A stretch of 64,000 nucleotides of DNA from Bacillota bacterium (GTDB lineage: Bacteria > Bacillota > Clostridia > Christensenellales > SZUA-584), in contig JAEWTW010000057.1 in the NCBI GenBank assembly GCA_023397655.1, positions 62,001 to 126,000 on the forward strand. The letters run 5' to 3'. Position numbers and translations under genes: made by a program. The notes beneath the pieces are model-generated. The model saw only the letters and a program-made list of their open reading frames with translations. It was not told the DNA's origin and made no database searches. Shown in pieces: positions 48,736 to 57,001 of this stretch; within the stretch, counting starts at the first letter, position 1, and each line of letters opens with the position of its first letter.

Positions 48736-50466
48736 TCATAACCGGTAAGCTGCCATGCCGATGCGCGCCAGCAGGCGGGGGATGTTGCGCACCGGGTCGC
48801 GGTCCAGCTCCTTGATCTCCTCCGGCAGCTTGCCGTACGGTACGAGATAAGGCGTGGTTTTTCTGTCAGCGTTCACGTCTGCACCCGTTGTCCAGCCAGT
48901 GGAGATGCGCTCGGCCATCCAGGCTCCGTGCTCCTCTTCAGCCAGAGCCTCCACATATTCCTCGGGTATCTCGCTGACGGTTTCCCCGGCGCTGCCGGCG
49001 GGGCGCATCTCATAGCCCATCTGCCATAGCTTGTCGGGTATGCGCATGGCCTGCCGCAGGTTGGAGTACTTGAGCGTGTCGGGCAGCGCGTCAAAATCGG
49101 GGTATTTGAGCGGCCTGTCCGGATAGCGCTCCATCTGCTTCTCGTTGTAAAGCTCATGGATGGAACGCGCCAGACGCTCCAGGTCTTCCAGCTCAGGACG
49201 GGCATGCAAAGCGGGGGAGGATGCAGGAAGCACAGCCTTGTTCACAGTGCGGCTATGGATGGAGACGGCGTCAAACAGCGCGCCCAGGTCCAGCAGGCTG
49301 CCGAGCAGCTTCTTCTTATCACGCGCAAAATCCTTGGGCAGCGCGCCGCCTTCCGAGACATATGTGAGCGACAGCGTGCAGTCGCTGATGCCGACCGACG
49401 CGCGTGCCGCCTGTGTGCACTGCCTGTCCAATATGCCGTAAGCCTGCCGGTTCCACTCCTGCAGCTCGTCGCACAGTATCAGCAGGTAAGCGACGGGGTG
49501 CGCGGCGGGGCTGAGCGGCCCCATACTGAAAGGCTTTTTCTGCATCACGTTTCTATAGTAGTTGTGCAGCAGTATGGCGCTGGCGCTGTCCAGCACCGGC
49601 CAGTAGAAATATTCGGATTTGTACCGAGCGGACTGTATCAAAAAGCCGTACCACCGGAGCACGATGATGGCGCTGTAATAACCGTGGTCGATAAAGCCGC
49701 ATCGCGCCATCACGTCCACAAAGCCGTCCAGCGCACTCTTCACGGCATTGAGGTCCGCGCCTAGAGACGTATGCAGTTTGTGTGCCAGCAGATCGACCGG
49801 CCTTAGCGTGTCGATGTAACAAGCGCTGTCATACCGGCTGAGATAACTGCGTGTAAATTCGTGTTTGGGGACGATCTCGGAGATGCGGTTAAACTCGTCA
49901 AAGTTCTCGAAAGTGAGCTGAACGTTGATACTGTTGTCCGTTTCTGTAGTGCCCGCAGCGAAATCGACGAACTTGTTGAGCTGCCGCCCCACGATCTCCA
50001 ACGGGTAGCCCACGTCGTGGAACAGAGAGGCGAGCCCCCAGCGGTAGAAAAACTCCTCGTGTTTGGTGTCGTAGGAGAACGGGTATTCCTGCTTGTCCAT
50101 CACCGTCTCATCGAAGGCGCGGCGGTAGCGGGCGTTGGCGGCGTACACGGACAGCCCGAGCAGAAACACATTGACGGAGTGTATATAGTGGTCGCGCTGC
50201 CTGTCGATCAGCACGGCGGCGTTTTCCTCATAGCTTTTCAGCACGTCCAGCAGGTCGATGAAAGGATTGGTAGCACCCCTAAGCCGAATGCGGTAGCTGT
50301 CGAAGAAAGCCCGGTACACGGCGAATGCGTTGTCCTTGGTCTCGCGGGAGAGGAACTCAAGCGCAGCCTGCCGCATGAATATCTTGTAGCAGTGGCCCCG
50401 CTCAAGGTCTTCGAAAACCTCAAGCTTATCAAAAAAAACGGTGATATACTGCCGCAATTCACTCAT
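48736..50466 (-). CDS. HD-like protein with C-terminal RyR domain
   Basis: 576 residues, first gene of the operon. Residues about 85-300 look like an HD phosphohydrolase: HYIHSVNVFLLGLSVYA supplies an early His, SLFHDVGYPLE has the HD pair at H150-D151, and HEFTRSYLSRYDSA and DHGYYSAIIVLRWY supply later His/Asp. Residues about 490-570 match the RyR domain: EEEHGAWMAERISTGWTTG, TPYLVPYGKLPEEIKELDRD, IPRLLARIG. Bacterial RyR domains have been linked by genome context to nucleotide-based conflict systems. I infer that this protein binds or destroys a nucleotide signal. The start lacks a strong ribosome site. Confidence 0.8.
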   Translation of the reverse strand: MSELRQYITVFFDKLEVFEDLERGHCYKIFMRQAALEFLSRETKDNAFAVYRAFFDSYRIRLRGATNPFIDLLDVLKSYEENAAVLIDRQRDHYIHSVNVFLLGLSVYAANARYRRAFDETVMDKQEYPFSYDTKHEEFFYRWGLASLFHDVGYPLEIVGRQLNKFVDFAAGTTETDNSINVQLTFENFDEFNRISEIVPKHEFTRSYLSRYDSACYIDTLRPVDLLAHKLHTSLGADLNAVKSALDGFVDVMARCGFIDHGYYSAIIVLRWYGFLIQSARYKSEYFYWPVLDSASAILLHNYYRNVMQKKPFSMGPLSPAAHPVAYLLILCDELQEWNRQAYGILDRQCTQAARASVGISDCTLSLTYVSEGGALPKDFARDKKKLLGSLLDLGALFDAVSIHSRTVNKAVLPASSPALHARPELEDLERLARSIHELYNEKQMERYPDRPLKYPDFDALPDTLKYSNLRQAMRIPDKLWQMGYEMRPAGSAGETVSEIPEEYVEALAEEEHGAWMAERISTGWTTGADVNADRKTTPYLVPYGKLPEEIKELDRDPVRNIPRLLARIGMAAYRL

Positions 50467-50547
50467 ATTTTCGCTGACCTCGCAATTTCATTTTTCAAGT
50501 GACCCGGCAAGGGGAGAGCCGGCGGTGCTGCCGGATTACCGAAGTTA

Positions 50548-50576
50548 ATTTTATCCGATTATTTCCTTATAAGCAA
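50548..50576 (-). promoter_or_regulatory. Promoter of the HD-RyR/TIR-Nudix operon
   Basis: On the minus strand TTGCTT (50576-50571), 17 bp, TAAAAT (50553-50548). About 75 nt of leader with a CCGGC-GGTGCT-GCCGG hairpin follow before the ATG at 50466. Confidence 0.5.
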
Positions 50577-50619
50577 GAGATGCTAGTCAATATAATCAAG
50601 AGATGCTATTCAATGTAAT
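50574..50619. repeat. Tandem 23-bp direct repeats upstream of the HD-RyR promoter
   Basis: Two adjacent 23-bp units (50574-50596 and 50597-50619) differ at two positions and begin CAAGAGATGCTA. The first overlaps the -35 box of the operon. Equal spacing of about two helical turns suggests two protein dimers on one face; a regulator site is inferred. Confidence 0.6.
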
Positions 50620-50630
50620 TGTTTTCGGGC

Positions 50631-50657
50631 AAAACAAAAGGCGCTCTGCTGAGCGCC
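50631..50657 (-). terminator. Terminator of the sigma/anti-sigma operon
   Basis: GGCGCTC/GAGCGCC stem with an AGCA loop, then TTTTGTTTT on the minus strand, after the lipoprotein gene at 50694. Confidence 0.85.
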
Positions 50658-50693
50658 CTTTGCTGTTACGGACAGACCGATACATCTCCCAAT

Positions 50694-51977
50694 TTACCGT
50701 TTGCCCTTATCATCCTTGCCCGGCTTGTCGTTGTCCGGCTTGCCGCCATGACCGCCGCCGTCGCTGTCGTTATCATTGTCATTGTCATTGTCAGTGTCTG
50801 AATCATTCTTGCCTTTGTCAGGCTTGCCTTTATCTTCCGGGCCATCGCCGGCTTCTTCCGGCGCATCGCCCCAGCCGCCGCTCTCCCAATTGAAATCGAA
50901 TTCCCACACCAGCAGATTTTCGATAAGCGCGGGATCAAGACCCAGCGCCGCCACTGCGGCCATAAAGTCGCCCCGGGCTTTCGCTTTGGCGGCTTCAAAC
51001 ATGGCCTTTCCGTCTTCCTTGGCCTGCTGGAACGCCTGCTGTGCGGCAGTTTTGGCCTGCTTCCAGGCGTTTTTGTCCTTGTTGTCCTTAAAAGCCTGCT
51101 GCGCAGCTTCTTTGGCCGCTTTAAACGCGGCTATCGCGGCGGCTTTTGCTTCGCGGTGAGCCTGCGCAGCGGCATGCATTGCCTCCGCATAGGCTTCCTT
51201 TGCCGCTGTCAGTATGGCCTTCTGCTCATCGGTCAGGCCTTCAAGCAGGGGAGAAAGGTCCCCGTACATGCCGAGTGCGTCTCCGACGAGATGCGTCAGG
51301 TCACCCATGCGCATATCCTCGTACTTCGCAATTGCGTCTTCCATGCTGAGGCCCTCGCTGTCCGCCAGATAGCTGATCAGCAGGTAACGGCCGGGTGTGA
51401 GCCCATAGCTTTTGGCAACCTCCGCTATATCGTCCGATACGTCGGATGCGTATATGGGGCACTCCAGACCCAGAGCGGTCAGGGATTCCTGCGCCTGCGT
51501 CTCAATATCGGTGATCAGGTCGTCTTCCACGTCGCCGTACGCGGTGATCACGATGGACGGGTCCGTTTCCGCCGGAGCCAGATAACCGTCTGCCGCCAGC
51601 GTGCCGATCAGCTGATCCACTGCGTTTTCATAGGTCAAGCCAACGACATCACAGTTCAGAATTATCGACTCGCCGTCGTCGTTGTACGCCGTTATGCCCA
51701 GCACGATACCGCCCTTGATCGCCAGCTGAACGCTGGGGTTAACATCCAGCGACACATAGCCAACGCCCTCTGTCTCAATGGGCTGAGCCGTGCCTGCTGG
51801 TGCTGCGGATGGCGCTGCGGATTCAACGTTCGTCGCTAGCGCCGCCGTCTGCATGGGTGCTGCTGTGACCGGTGCCGTATCCGGCCCGGCGGAGCAGCCC
51901 GTCAGTACTGTAGCTAACATGAAAATGAGTGTGATTGCGCCCGCCGTGATACGGCCGGCTTTGGTGCTTAGTTTCAT
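50694..51977 (-). CDS. Lipoprotein with RsgI-type sensor domain and Asp/Asn/Lys-rich tail
   Basis: 427 residues; ATG after AAGGAGGAAACC. Lipoprotein signal (MLATVLTGC), Ala/Pro linker, then an RsgI-type extracellular domain (VGYVSLDVNPSVQLAI, YENAVDQLIGTLAADGYL). A long Ala/Lys helical region follows (AAAIAAFKAAKEAAQQAFKD), with a low-complexity tail of Asp-Asn, Gly and Lys coded by hexamer repeats near 50770-50805. The sensor domain is shared with the anti-sigma factor encoded upstream, but here it is held by a lipid and cannot signal by itself. A decoy or ligand-presenting role is inferred. Confidence 0.82.
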   Translation of the reverse strand: MKLSTKAGRITAGAITLIFMLATVLTGCSAGPDTAPVTAAPMQTAALATNVESAAPSAAPAGTAQPIETEGVGYVSLDVNPSVQLAIKGGIVLGITAYNDDGESIILNCDVVGLTYENAVDQLIGTLAADGYLAPAETDPSIVITAYGDVEDDLITDIETQAQESLTALGLECPIYASDVSDDIAEVAKSYGLTPGRYLLISYLADSEGLSMEDAIAKYEDMRMGDLTHLVGDALGMYGDLSPLLEGLTDEQKAILTAAKEAYAEAMHAAAQAHREAKAAAIAAFKAAKEAAQQAFKDNKDKNAWKQAKTAAQQAFQQAKEDGKAMFEAAKAKARGDFMAAVAALGLDPALIENLLVWEFDFNWESGGWGDAPEEAGDGPEDKGKPDKGKNDSDTDNDNDNDNDSDGGGHGGKPDNDKPGKDDKGKR

Positions 51978-52029
51978 GGTTTCCTCCTTGGTTTTTTATT
52001 TGTAAATTTAAATGGCAATTCCGGATGTG

Positions 52030-53013
52030 TCAGCGATTGCTTTTGCCGCCGTCTTCGCGGTTGTCTCCGCTCTTGCCGCCGCTGCTGTCTTTACCGCCGC
52101 TCTTGCCGCCGTTGTCTGAACCACTGTCTTTATCTTTATCCGGTTTTTCATTGCTGTTGGGCTTGTCCGGCTTTGCATTGTCGTCCTTTGCGTTATCCGG
52201 CTGCCCACTGCTTTTTTCCGGCTTCGCACTGGCTGTCGGCTTGGGCGTGGGGGAGGGCTTTCCGGCGGACACGCTGGTATCCGGTTTTTGGCTGCTCTGG
52301 CTGCCGCTGCCCTGCGGATGCTGCTTCTTGTCAACAGCGGTGATCATGTCGTCCATACCCATGCTGCTGTCAATGCCAAGGTTCGCCGCGTTTTTCCTGA
52401 GAAGCTCCAGACCCGCGCTTTTGTGCTGTTTTTCGGCGTTTTCGAAGCTTTCTTTGGTGCTCTGCAATACCAGCACATTCACGGTATCTCCCGCGGCGCT
52501 GCTGACGATCTCCAAAGTTTGCTGTTCGCTGATGCCCGGCGTATCGCCGAAATGCGCCACCAGCACATGGCCGTTTTCTTTGAGCCATCCGCCGTCTGCG
52601 GCAGCGTGGACAAGCGCGTCCAGCGCATTGGCAATGGGTAGCCCTTTCAGTTGCATGTTCTCAAGCAGCGCAGCGGCGTCCTCGTTGCCCGCTTCTGCCG
52701 AAAGCACGATGTCGTTTTCGTCAACGCTGAGCGTGACACTGGGGTTGATATCGATGGTGTAATAACCGGCAGCCTGTGCAGTTTGAGCGGGTGTGAACGT
52801 CAGCGCTGCAATCAGCATCAACGCGGCTGCAACAGCGCACACCGCTGCCCAGCGCACCTTTCGCCGTACCGGTTTTGCGGACAAACGGCGCTCACCGCGC
52901 TGCAGGTGCCGTGCTTCGTCCCGCACCAGAGCGTGCATGGACGCACGCAGCGCGTCGCCGGGCTTTTGCTTTATTTTGCTCAACGCTTTGAGTTCTTTAT
53001 CGATATCCAGCAT
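52030..53013 (-). CDS. RsgI-like anti-sigma factor
   Basis: 327 residues; ATG 53013 lies inside the sigma gene end (GAGAGAGAG upstream), so it is translationally coupled. A cytoplasmic segment of about 50 residues is followed by a membrane helix (WAAVCAVAAALMLIAALTF). Outside lies the RsgI-type domain (YYTIDINPSVTLSVDENDIVLS, PIANALDALVHAAADGGWL), then a Ser/Lys/Pro/Asp-rich tail. It should hold the neighbouring sigma factor at the membrane until an outside signal is sensed. Confidence 0.85.
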   Translation of the reverse strand: MLDIDKELKALSKIKQKPGDALRASMHALVRDEARHLQRGERRLSAKPVRRKVRWAAVCAVAAALMLIAALTFTPAQTAQAAGYYTIDINPSVTLSVDENDIVLSAEAGNEDAAALLENMQLKGLPIANALDALVHAAADGGWLKENGHVLVAHFGDTPGISEQQTLEIVSSAAGDTVNVLVLQSTKESFENAEKQHKSAGLELLRKNAANLGIDSSMGMDDMITAVDKKQHPQGSGSQSSQKPDTSVSAGKPSPTPKPTASAKPEKSSGQPDNAKDDNAKPDKPNSNEKPDKDKDSGSDNGGKSGGKDSSGGKSGDNREDGGKSNR

Positions 53014-53581
53014 CAAGCTCTCTCTCCATTTCTCCGCGCAGCTTCTGTTTGGCTGCGTTCAGGCGGGATTTGATCGTCCCCACCGGTATTCCCAGCGTCT
53101 GCGCACTATCTTCGTAGCTCATGTCCTCAAAGTAATAGAGTATCACCGGCAGCCGCAGCTTTTCGGGCAGAAGGCCAACTTTTTCCGCCAGCAGCCGCTG
53201 CGTGAGGTTGTCCATCGCCACGCTTTCCGCCGAGACGTTGTCGGTGGCGGATTCCAGCGCATACGCCAGCATCTCTTCGTTCGTAACGCCGCCGGATATG
53301 CTGCGCCGGCGCTTGTCCCGCCTCCAGCCGTCGCGGTAAGCGTTCAGGCAGATGGTGTAAAGCCAGTTTTTAAAGGATCTGTGCCTGTAGGCTGGGGCGC
53401 TGCGCATCACCTTCACCCACGTCTGCTGATAGAGGTCCTCGGCGTCGGCGCGGTTTTGGTTCAATTTGCAGCACAAATTAAACAGATCGTCCTCATACTG
53501 GGCAATCAGCGCGTCGATGGAGGATGTATCCCCGTTTGAAAAGGATTTTAGCAGCTGATATTCATCCGGCAAACCCCACAT
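52997..53581 (-). CDS. ECF-type RNA polymerase sigma factor
   Basis: 194 residues; start ATG 53581 near AAAGGGG. Region 2 (YEDDLFNLCCKLNQNRADAEDL, YQQTWVKVMRSAPAYRHRSF) and region 4 (LPEKLRLPVILYYFEDMSYED, AQTLGIPVGTIKSRLNAAKQKL) are both complete. Overlaps the anti-sigma gene by 17 bp. It would direct RNA polymerase to its regulon, probably including this operon. Confidence 0.93.
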   Translation of the reverse strand: MWGLPDEYQLLKSFSNGDTSSIDALIAQYEDDLFNLCCKLNQNRADAEDLYQQTWVKVMRSAPAYRHRSFKNWLYTICLNAYRDGWRRDKRRRSISGGVTNEEMLAYALESATDNVSAESVAMDNLTQRLLAEKVGLLPEKLRLPVILYYFEDMSYEDSAQTLGIPVGTIKSRLNAAKQKLRGEMERELDAGYR

Positions 53582-53738
53582 ACCCCTTTCACTTCTATAA
53601 ACGCATTATAACGGTTTTTGTTCGAAAAATATTTGGAACTATATAGGTTTATATCCAAATGAAAAAAGATACAGCATGAATGATACCTGATAATTAACAG
53701 GAAGCAAGGAAATATTGATGAAAAATCATGGCTGATGC

Positions 53739-54281
53739 TCAAAGGGTGATTTCTTTCAATCGGCAGTTCTCGCAGATTTCGGTGGCCTTTCCGGTATGAG
53801 CATGTTGTGTTAAATTATCATTATCGGTACTGCCGCATTTTATACAGCCGCTGTAGTATCCGCGTTCAGTCAGAAATTCTGTCAACCTGCTTAAAAAGCC
53901 CATGATGTATCCGGCCTTCAAGTTCACAGAGTCACGCGGGTACAGCGCAATCTCAAAGCGCCCGTTAACATATAAGGGTAAGCTGGTTTTGAAATTCTCA
54001 TAATGAGTATCCAGAAAACCGCTTAACTCCGGAATGTCTATTTCCTCTGATCTTTTGACATAAAGGGATACTGTAACATATTTATACTTGGGCTGCATCG
54101 GCAATACACGGACAAAGAACAGTGAAGGTCTGCCAGGATCGGGTTTCATCATGTTGACGTTTTGTTTACTGTGCTCAGCAAACGACAGGTTAACGAAAAT
54201 GTCGTTTATCCGTCCGTATAGAAGAGTCTCGTTTTGTATCAGGTTCCATGTGTGCGTTAAACTGCTGATTACAGAGGCCAT
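53739..54281 (-). CDS. Hypothetical protein with C-terminal zinc ribbon
   Basis: 180 residues. The first 140 form an alpha/beta domain (LFFVRVLPMQPKYKYVTVSLYV, FEIALYPRDSVNLKAGYIMG). The C-terminus has GCIKCGSTD and EICENCRLKE, a four-Cys zinc site. Family not recognised. Preceded by GGCGGTGACAT. Lies alone between the sigma operon and the YlbF gene. Confidence 0.6.
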   Translation of the reverse strand: MASVISSLTHTWNLIQNETLLYGRINDIFVNLSFAEHSKQNVNMMKPDPGRPSLFFVRVLPMQPKYKYVTVSLYVKRSEEIDIPELSGFLDTHYENFKTSLPLYVNGRFEIALYPRDSVNLKAGYIMGFLSRLTEFLTERGYYSGCIKCGSTDNDNLTQHAHTGKATEICENCRLKEITL

Positions 54282-54433
54282 ATGTCACCGCCTGCCTATA
54301 ATATGATTCCATAATATAAGCCGCCAGTTAAAATGTAAAGTAAATACATTTTGTGAGCGCCGCTTCATTGCCGCTCACACGTCAAAGCGCCAGCAAATAG
54401 TATATAGTAAGAATCGGACTAAGGAGACATGCC

Positions 54434-54772
54434 ATGACGCCCAATAAGGAGCTGCAGGAGCTGGCTGCTGCGCTGAAAAAAACGCCGGAATATGAGCAGA
54501 TGATGAACCGCCGCAGAGGCCTGATGACGAATTACCGCCAGATGATGGCGGCCTTTGAAAGAGAACATAGCCAGCTGTACCGTCAGAAGCTGCCGGAGGC
54601 GGATATGATCGCCCGCCTAAAGGCGCTGTACGCGAAATACAAGGACTTTCTGGAGCAGGAGGATGTAAGAGGCTTTCTGGATGCGGCACGGAATTACCAA
54701 AAGCTTGTATCCGAGAGCATCTCGTATCTGAATCGGCTGCTGGAAGCGGACGGTCCGGGGCGGCTGTTCTGA
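54434..54772 (+). CDS. YlbF-family protein
   Basis: 112 residues, ATG after AAGGAGACATGCC. Helical throughout, with the family pattern NKELQELAAALKKTPEYEQMM, the YRQMMAAFEREHSQLYRQKLP region and DAARNYQKLVSESISYLNRLL at the end. YlbF/YmcA proteins act with YaaT in B. subtilis in RNase Y control; here the role is inferred from family only. Confidence 0.8.
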   Translation: MTPNKELQELAAALKKTPEYEQMMNRRRGLMTNYRQMMAAFEREHSQLYRQKLPEADMIARLKALYAKYKDFLEQEDVRGFLDAARNYQKLVSESISYLNRLLEADGPGRLF

Positions 54773-54802
54773 CACCCGCATCATCGCGTCCGAAGCAAAC
54801 AT

Positions 54803-54831
54803 GCAAAACCGGCCCGGCAAGACGCCGGGCC
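54803..54831 (-). terminator. GC-rich hairpin between convergent YlbF and Gly/Pro-rich genes
   Basis: GGCCCGGC-AAGAC-GCCGGGCC stem. The T tract is better on the minus strand (GGTTTTGC) than on the plus strand. Confidence 0.6.
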
Positions 54832-54924
54832 AGTCTATATACTGATATCCGCATCAATTGAAAACGGCTGGAGAACATCGTTTAGCCGGACAAGCCGTTA
54901 CGAACATCAGCGCTGATATCATCC

Positions 54925-55341
54925 TCAATCGTCGTAATCATCATCATCATCGCCGCGCGGATAGACCCAGCCGCCCGGAACGCCGTACCAGCCGGTTGTG
55001 GTACCGCCGCGGCTGGCTACCGGTGTTCCGATGCCGCCTACAAACTCGCACCGGCCAAAGCTGTCGCAGCACCAGCCGTTACGGTAGCAGCACCGCCCAA
55101 ACTGGTCAACCCAGTCGCATCTCGGCCCCGAGGGGACAACTGGGACTATTGGCCAAGGTCTGGGGCCAATCCATGGACCGGGCCATGGGCCGGGTCTGGG
55201 GCCGGGTCTGGGGCCAGGCCATGGACCAGGTCTGGGGCCGGGCCACGGGCCGGGTCTGAAACCGGGGCCGAATCCACCGCCCGGAGGTCTGCCCGGGCCG
55301 CCGCCGGACCCGCCGCCGGGGGAACGAAAACCATCAGGCAT
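54925..55341 (-). CDS. Gly/Pro/Trp-rich repeat protein with Cys cluster
   Basis: 138 residues; ATG after AAGGAGTCTTTAT. The first half consists of PGPRPGPW-type repeats and Gly stretches. The centre holds a cysteine cluster (RCDWVDQFGRCCYRNGWCCDSFGRC), and the end is Asp-rich (RGDDDDDYDD). No signal peptide. Similar low-complexity proteins in Firmicutes are coat or surface associated, but nothing proves it here. Family not recognised. Confidence 0.6.
   Translation of the reverse strand: MPDGFRSPGGGSGGGPGRPPGGGFGPGFRPGPWPGPRPGPWPGPRPGPRPGPWPGPWIGPRPWPIVPVVPSGPRCDWVDQFGRCCYRNGWCCDSFGRCEFVGGIGTPVASRGGTTTGWYGVPGGWVYPRGDDDDDYDD
55150..55270. repeat. Tandem GC-rich repeats encoding Pro-Gly-Pro-Arg/Trp
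   Basis: Repeats of GGGCCGGGTCTGGGGCC and GGCCATGGACC variants about 12-24 bp long. They would be prone to copy-number change by slippage. Confidence 0.7.
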
Positions 55342-55551
55342 ATAAAGACTCCTTTCAAAGCGTCCTGTCAGGACTGCTGTTTTATATTATGTCAGAACGC
55401 TTTGTGATGTTCAGAGTCATTGATTATACATATGCTTAGCGATGACGCAGAGAATGGACGGGATGCTGCGGCTGTTATGATACGGTTTCAGGCAAGGCAA
55501 ACAGTGCCATTTACAGAGGGCGGGGAGAAGTTAATAGTCTGGTTTATCGGA

Positions 55552-55764
55552 TCAGTCGGGAATGCCCACCATCACGTTGGTCGCTTTTATGACCGCATAC
55601 GCGTCGCAGCCCACGGTGAGGTTGAGCTCCCGCACCGCGCTGATGGAGATGGTGGCGGTGATTATGATGCCATGACCGATATCAATACCCACTATGGCAT
55701 TCACAGCACCCTCTTCGATGGATTTGACGGTTCCCTTCAATTGGTTTCTCGCGCTCAGCTTCAT
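55552..55764 (-). CDS. Molybdopterin/molybdate-binding Mop protein (TOBE)
   Basis: 70 residues; ATG after AAAGGAGAAGAAC. It starts SARNQLKGTVKSIEEGAVNA, then the strand VGIDIGHGIIITATISISAV and VIKATNVMVGI, the complete single TOBE (Mop) domain. Mop proteins form hexamers that store molybdate in the cytoplasm. No molybdate transporter gene is seen in this window. Downstream of the 316-residue gene by 53 bp, in one unit. Confidence 0.92.
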   Translation of the reverse strand: MKLSARNQLKGTVKSIEEGAVNAIVGIDIGHGIIITATISISAVRELNLTVGCDAYAVIKATNVMVGIPD

Positions 55765-55817
55765 GTTCTTCTCCTTTGTTCATTTCATCTTTTATAGGGT
55801 TTCCTAAAACTCAAAGC

Positions 55818-56768
55818 TCATGACTTGCACTTTTGGCACTGTGAGCAGTTCGTGCTTGCGCATCGCGGCTTTGGCTGCTGCACGGGCACCGTGAAGATCC
55901 GTGTGCGGCGTAAGTTGAAGGCGATTTTCCTGCCGCCCGATTCGAACGAAACCGAATCTCCTGAAAACGACACCTTGACGGGCTGCTCGATGACGCTTTC
56001 GTTGTCGAGCGGGTCCGTCACCGATACAGGCGCAATGGTTTCTGTGCGCCCGTCGTCGCAGAAAGCTTTGAAAACCGTGCCCGGCACGGTGAGCGCGGCA
56101 ACATGCCCGCGTTCATCAAATACCAGCGAATTGACGTCCCCGTGAACGCCGACTGCCGAGGCATCGTACGCCTTCAGTATGCCGGCAGGGGTGAGGACGG
56201 CGGTCTCACGGGCTGGTTCCAGCGACTGCAGCTTGCCGTTTTTATAGAAGCTGAGGCCATGCCGCACATCAACGAGGCCAAAGCCTGCGTCCACCTGTAC
56301 GGTCTGCGTCGGCCAAAGCGTGAGCGACTGGACCGCGCCGTTTTCGTAAAAACAGCAGCCGATGATTTTAGCCCGAAGCTCGCCGGACGGGAGCGTCAGA
56401 TTCAGCGTTTCCAGCAGCCCTTCCTCATCCTGTTCAGACCAGTAGCCGCTGATCTGGCCGTCAAGCGGAAAGAAGCGTTTCAGAGCGCCGCTTTGGTAGA
56501 ACGTCACCAGTTCGGCGGGCTTTTTGCCCAGCGGCGTGGTGACCAGCGTCTGCTGCTCCAAAGCGATGCGCTTGACGGCACCGTTCTCATAAAACGACAT
56601 TGAGCTGTTGTTGCGGCGGCGCACGTTCATCTCGCCGTAACGCGGAACCAGCATGCCGCAGCGGGTGTTGATCTCATTCCTTTTATCCAGCGTGCAGTGC
56701 TGCACCGCTCCGCCGCCCAGCGCCACAGTGCGGACGACACCCGTTAAGCTGCCCATAATATCTTTCAT
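55818..56768 (-). CDS. MORN-like repeat protein with C-terminal Cys cluster
   Basis: 316 residues; ATG after AAAGGAATATTCTGT. Contains repeated strands SFYENGAVKRIALE, TFYQSGALKRFFPLD, CFYENGAVQSLTLWP, SFYKNGKLQSLEPA. This is a MORN-like pattern that gives an elongated beta sheet. The C-terminus ends in CASTNCSQCQKCKS, a possible metal site. Adjacent to Mop. I recall such proteins in clostridia but know no function. A link with molybdenum is inferred from the neighbour only. Confidence 0.65.
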   Translation of the reverse strand: MKDIMGSLTGVVRTVALGGGAVQHCTLDKRNEINTRCGMLVPRYGEMNVRRRNNSSMSFYENGAVKRIALEQQTLVTTPLGKKPAELVTFYQSGALKRFFPLDGQISGYWSEQDEEGLLETLNLTLPSGELRAKIIGCCFYENGAVQSLTLWPTQTVQVDAGFGLVDVRHGLSFYKNGKLQSLEPARETAVLTPAGILKAYDASAVGVHGDVNSLVFDERGHVAALTVPGTVFKAFCDDGRTETIAPVSVTDPLDNESVIEQPVKVSFSGDSVSFESGGRKIAFNLRRTRIFTVPVQQPKPRCASTNCSQCQKCKS

Positions 56769-57001
56769 ACAGAATATTCCTTTCGCACAAACAAAAAAGC
56801 GCAGCTGCTATGAAAAAGCGACTGTGCTTAATAATTGTATTATATCACAGCAGCGCGCAAGTGTGCATCGTTTTTTGTTAGCATGGCTAAATAATTTTGA
56901 ATCCAATAATTTTTCTTAATATTTTGACTATATCTGTTTAATTTCTGTCATCCACAATGTATAACAACAAAAGATTTTTACTTTGAAAGGAACAAAGCCA
57001 G

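Noticed and set aside
55420..55797. 125-aa plus-strand ORF over the Mop gene
   Set aside because: No ribosome site, no domain, and it covers an unambiguous TOBE protein on the other strand.
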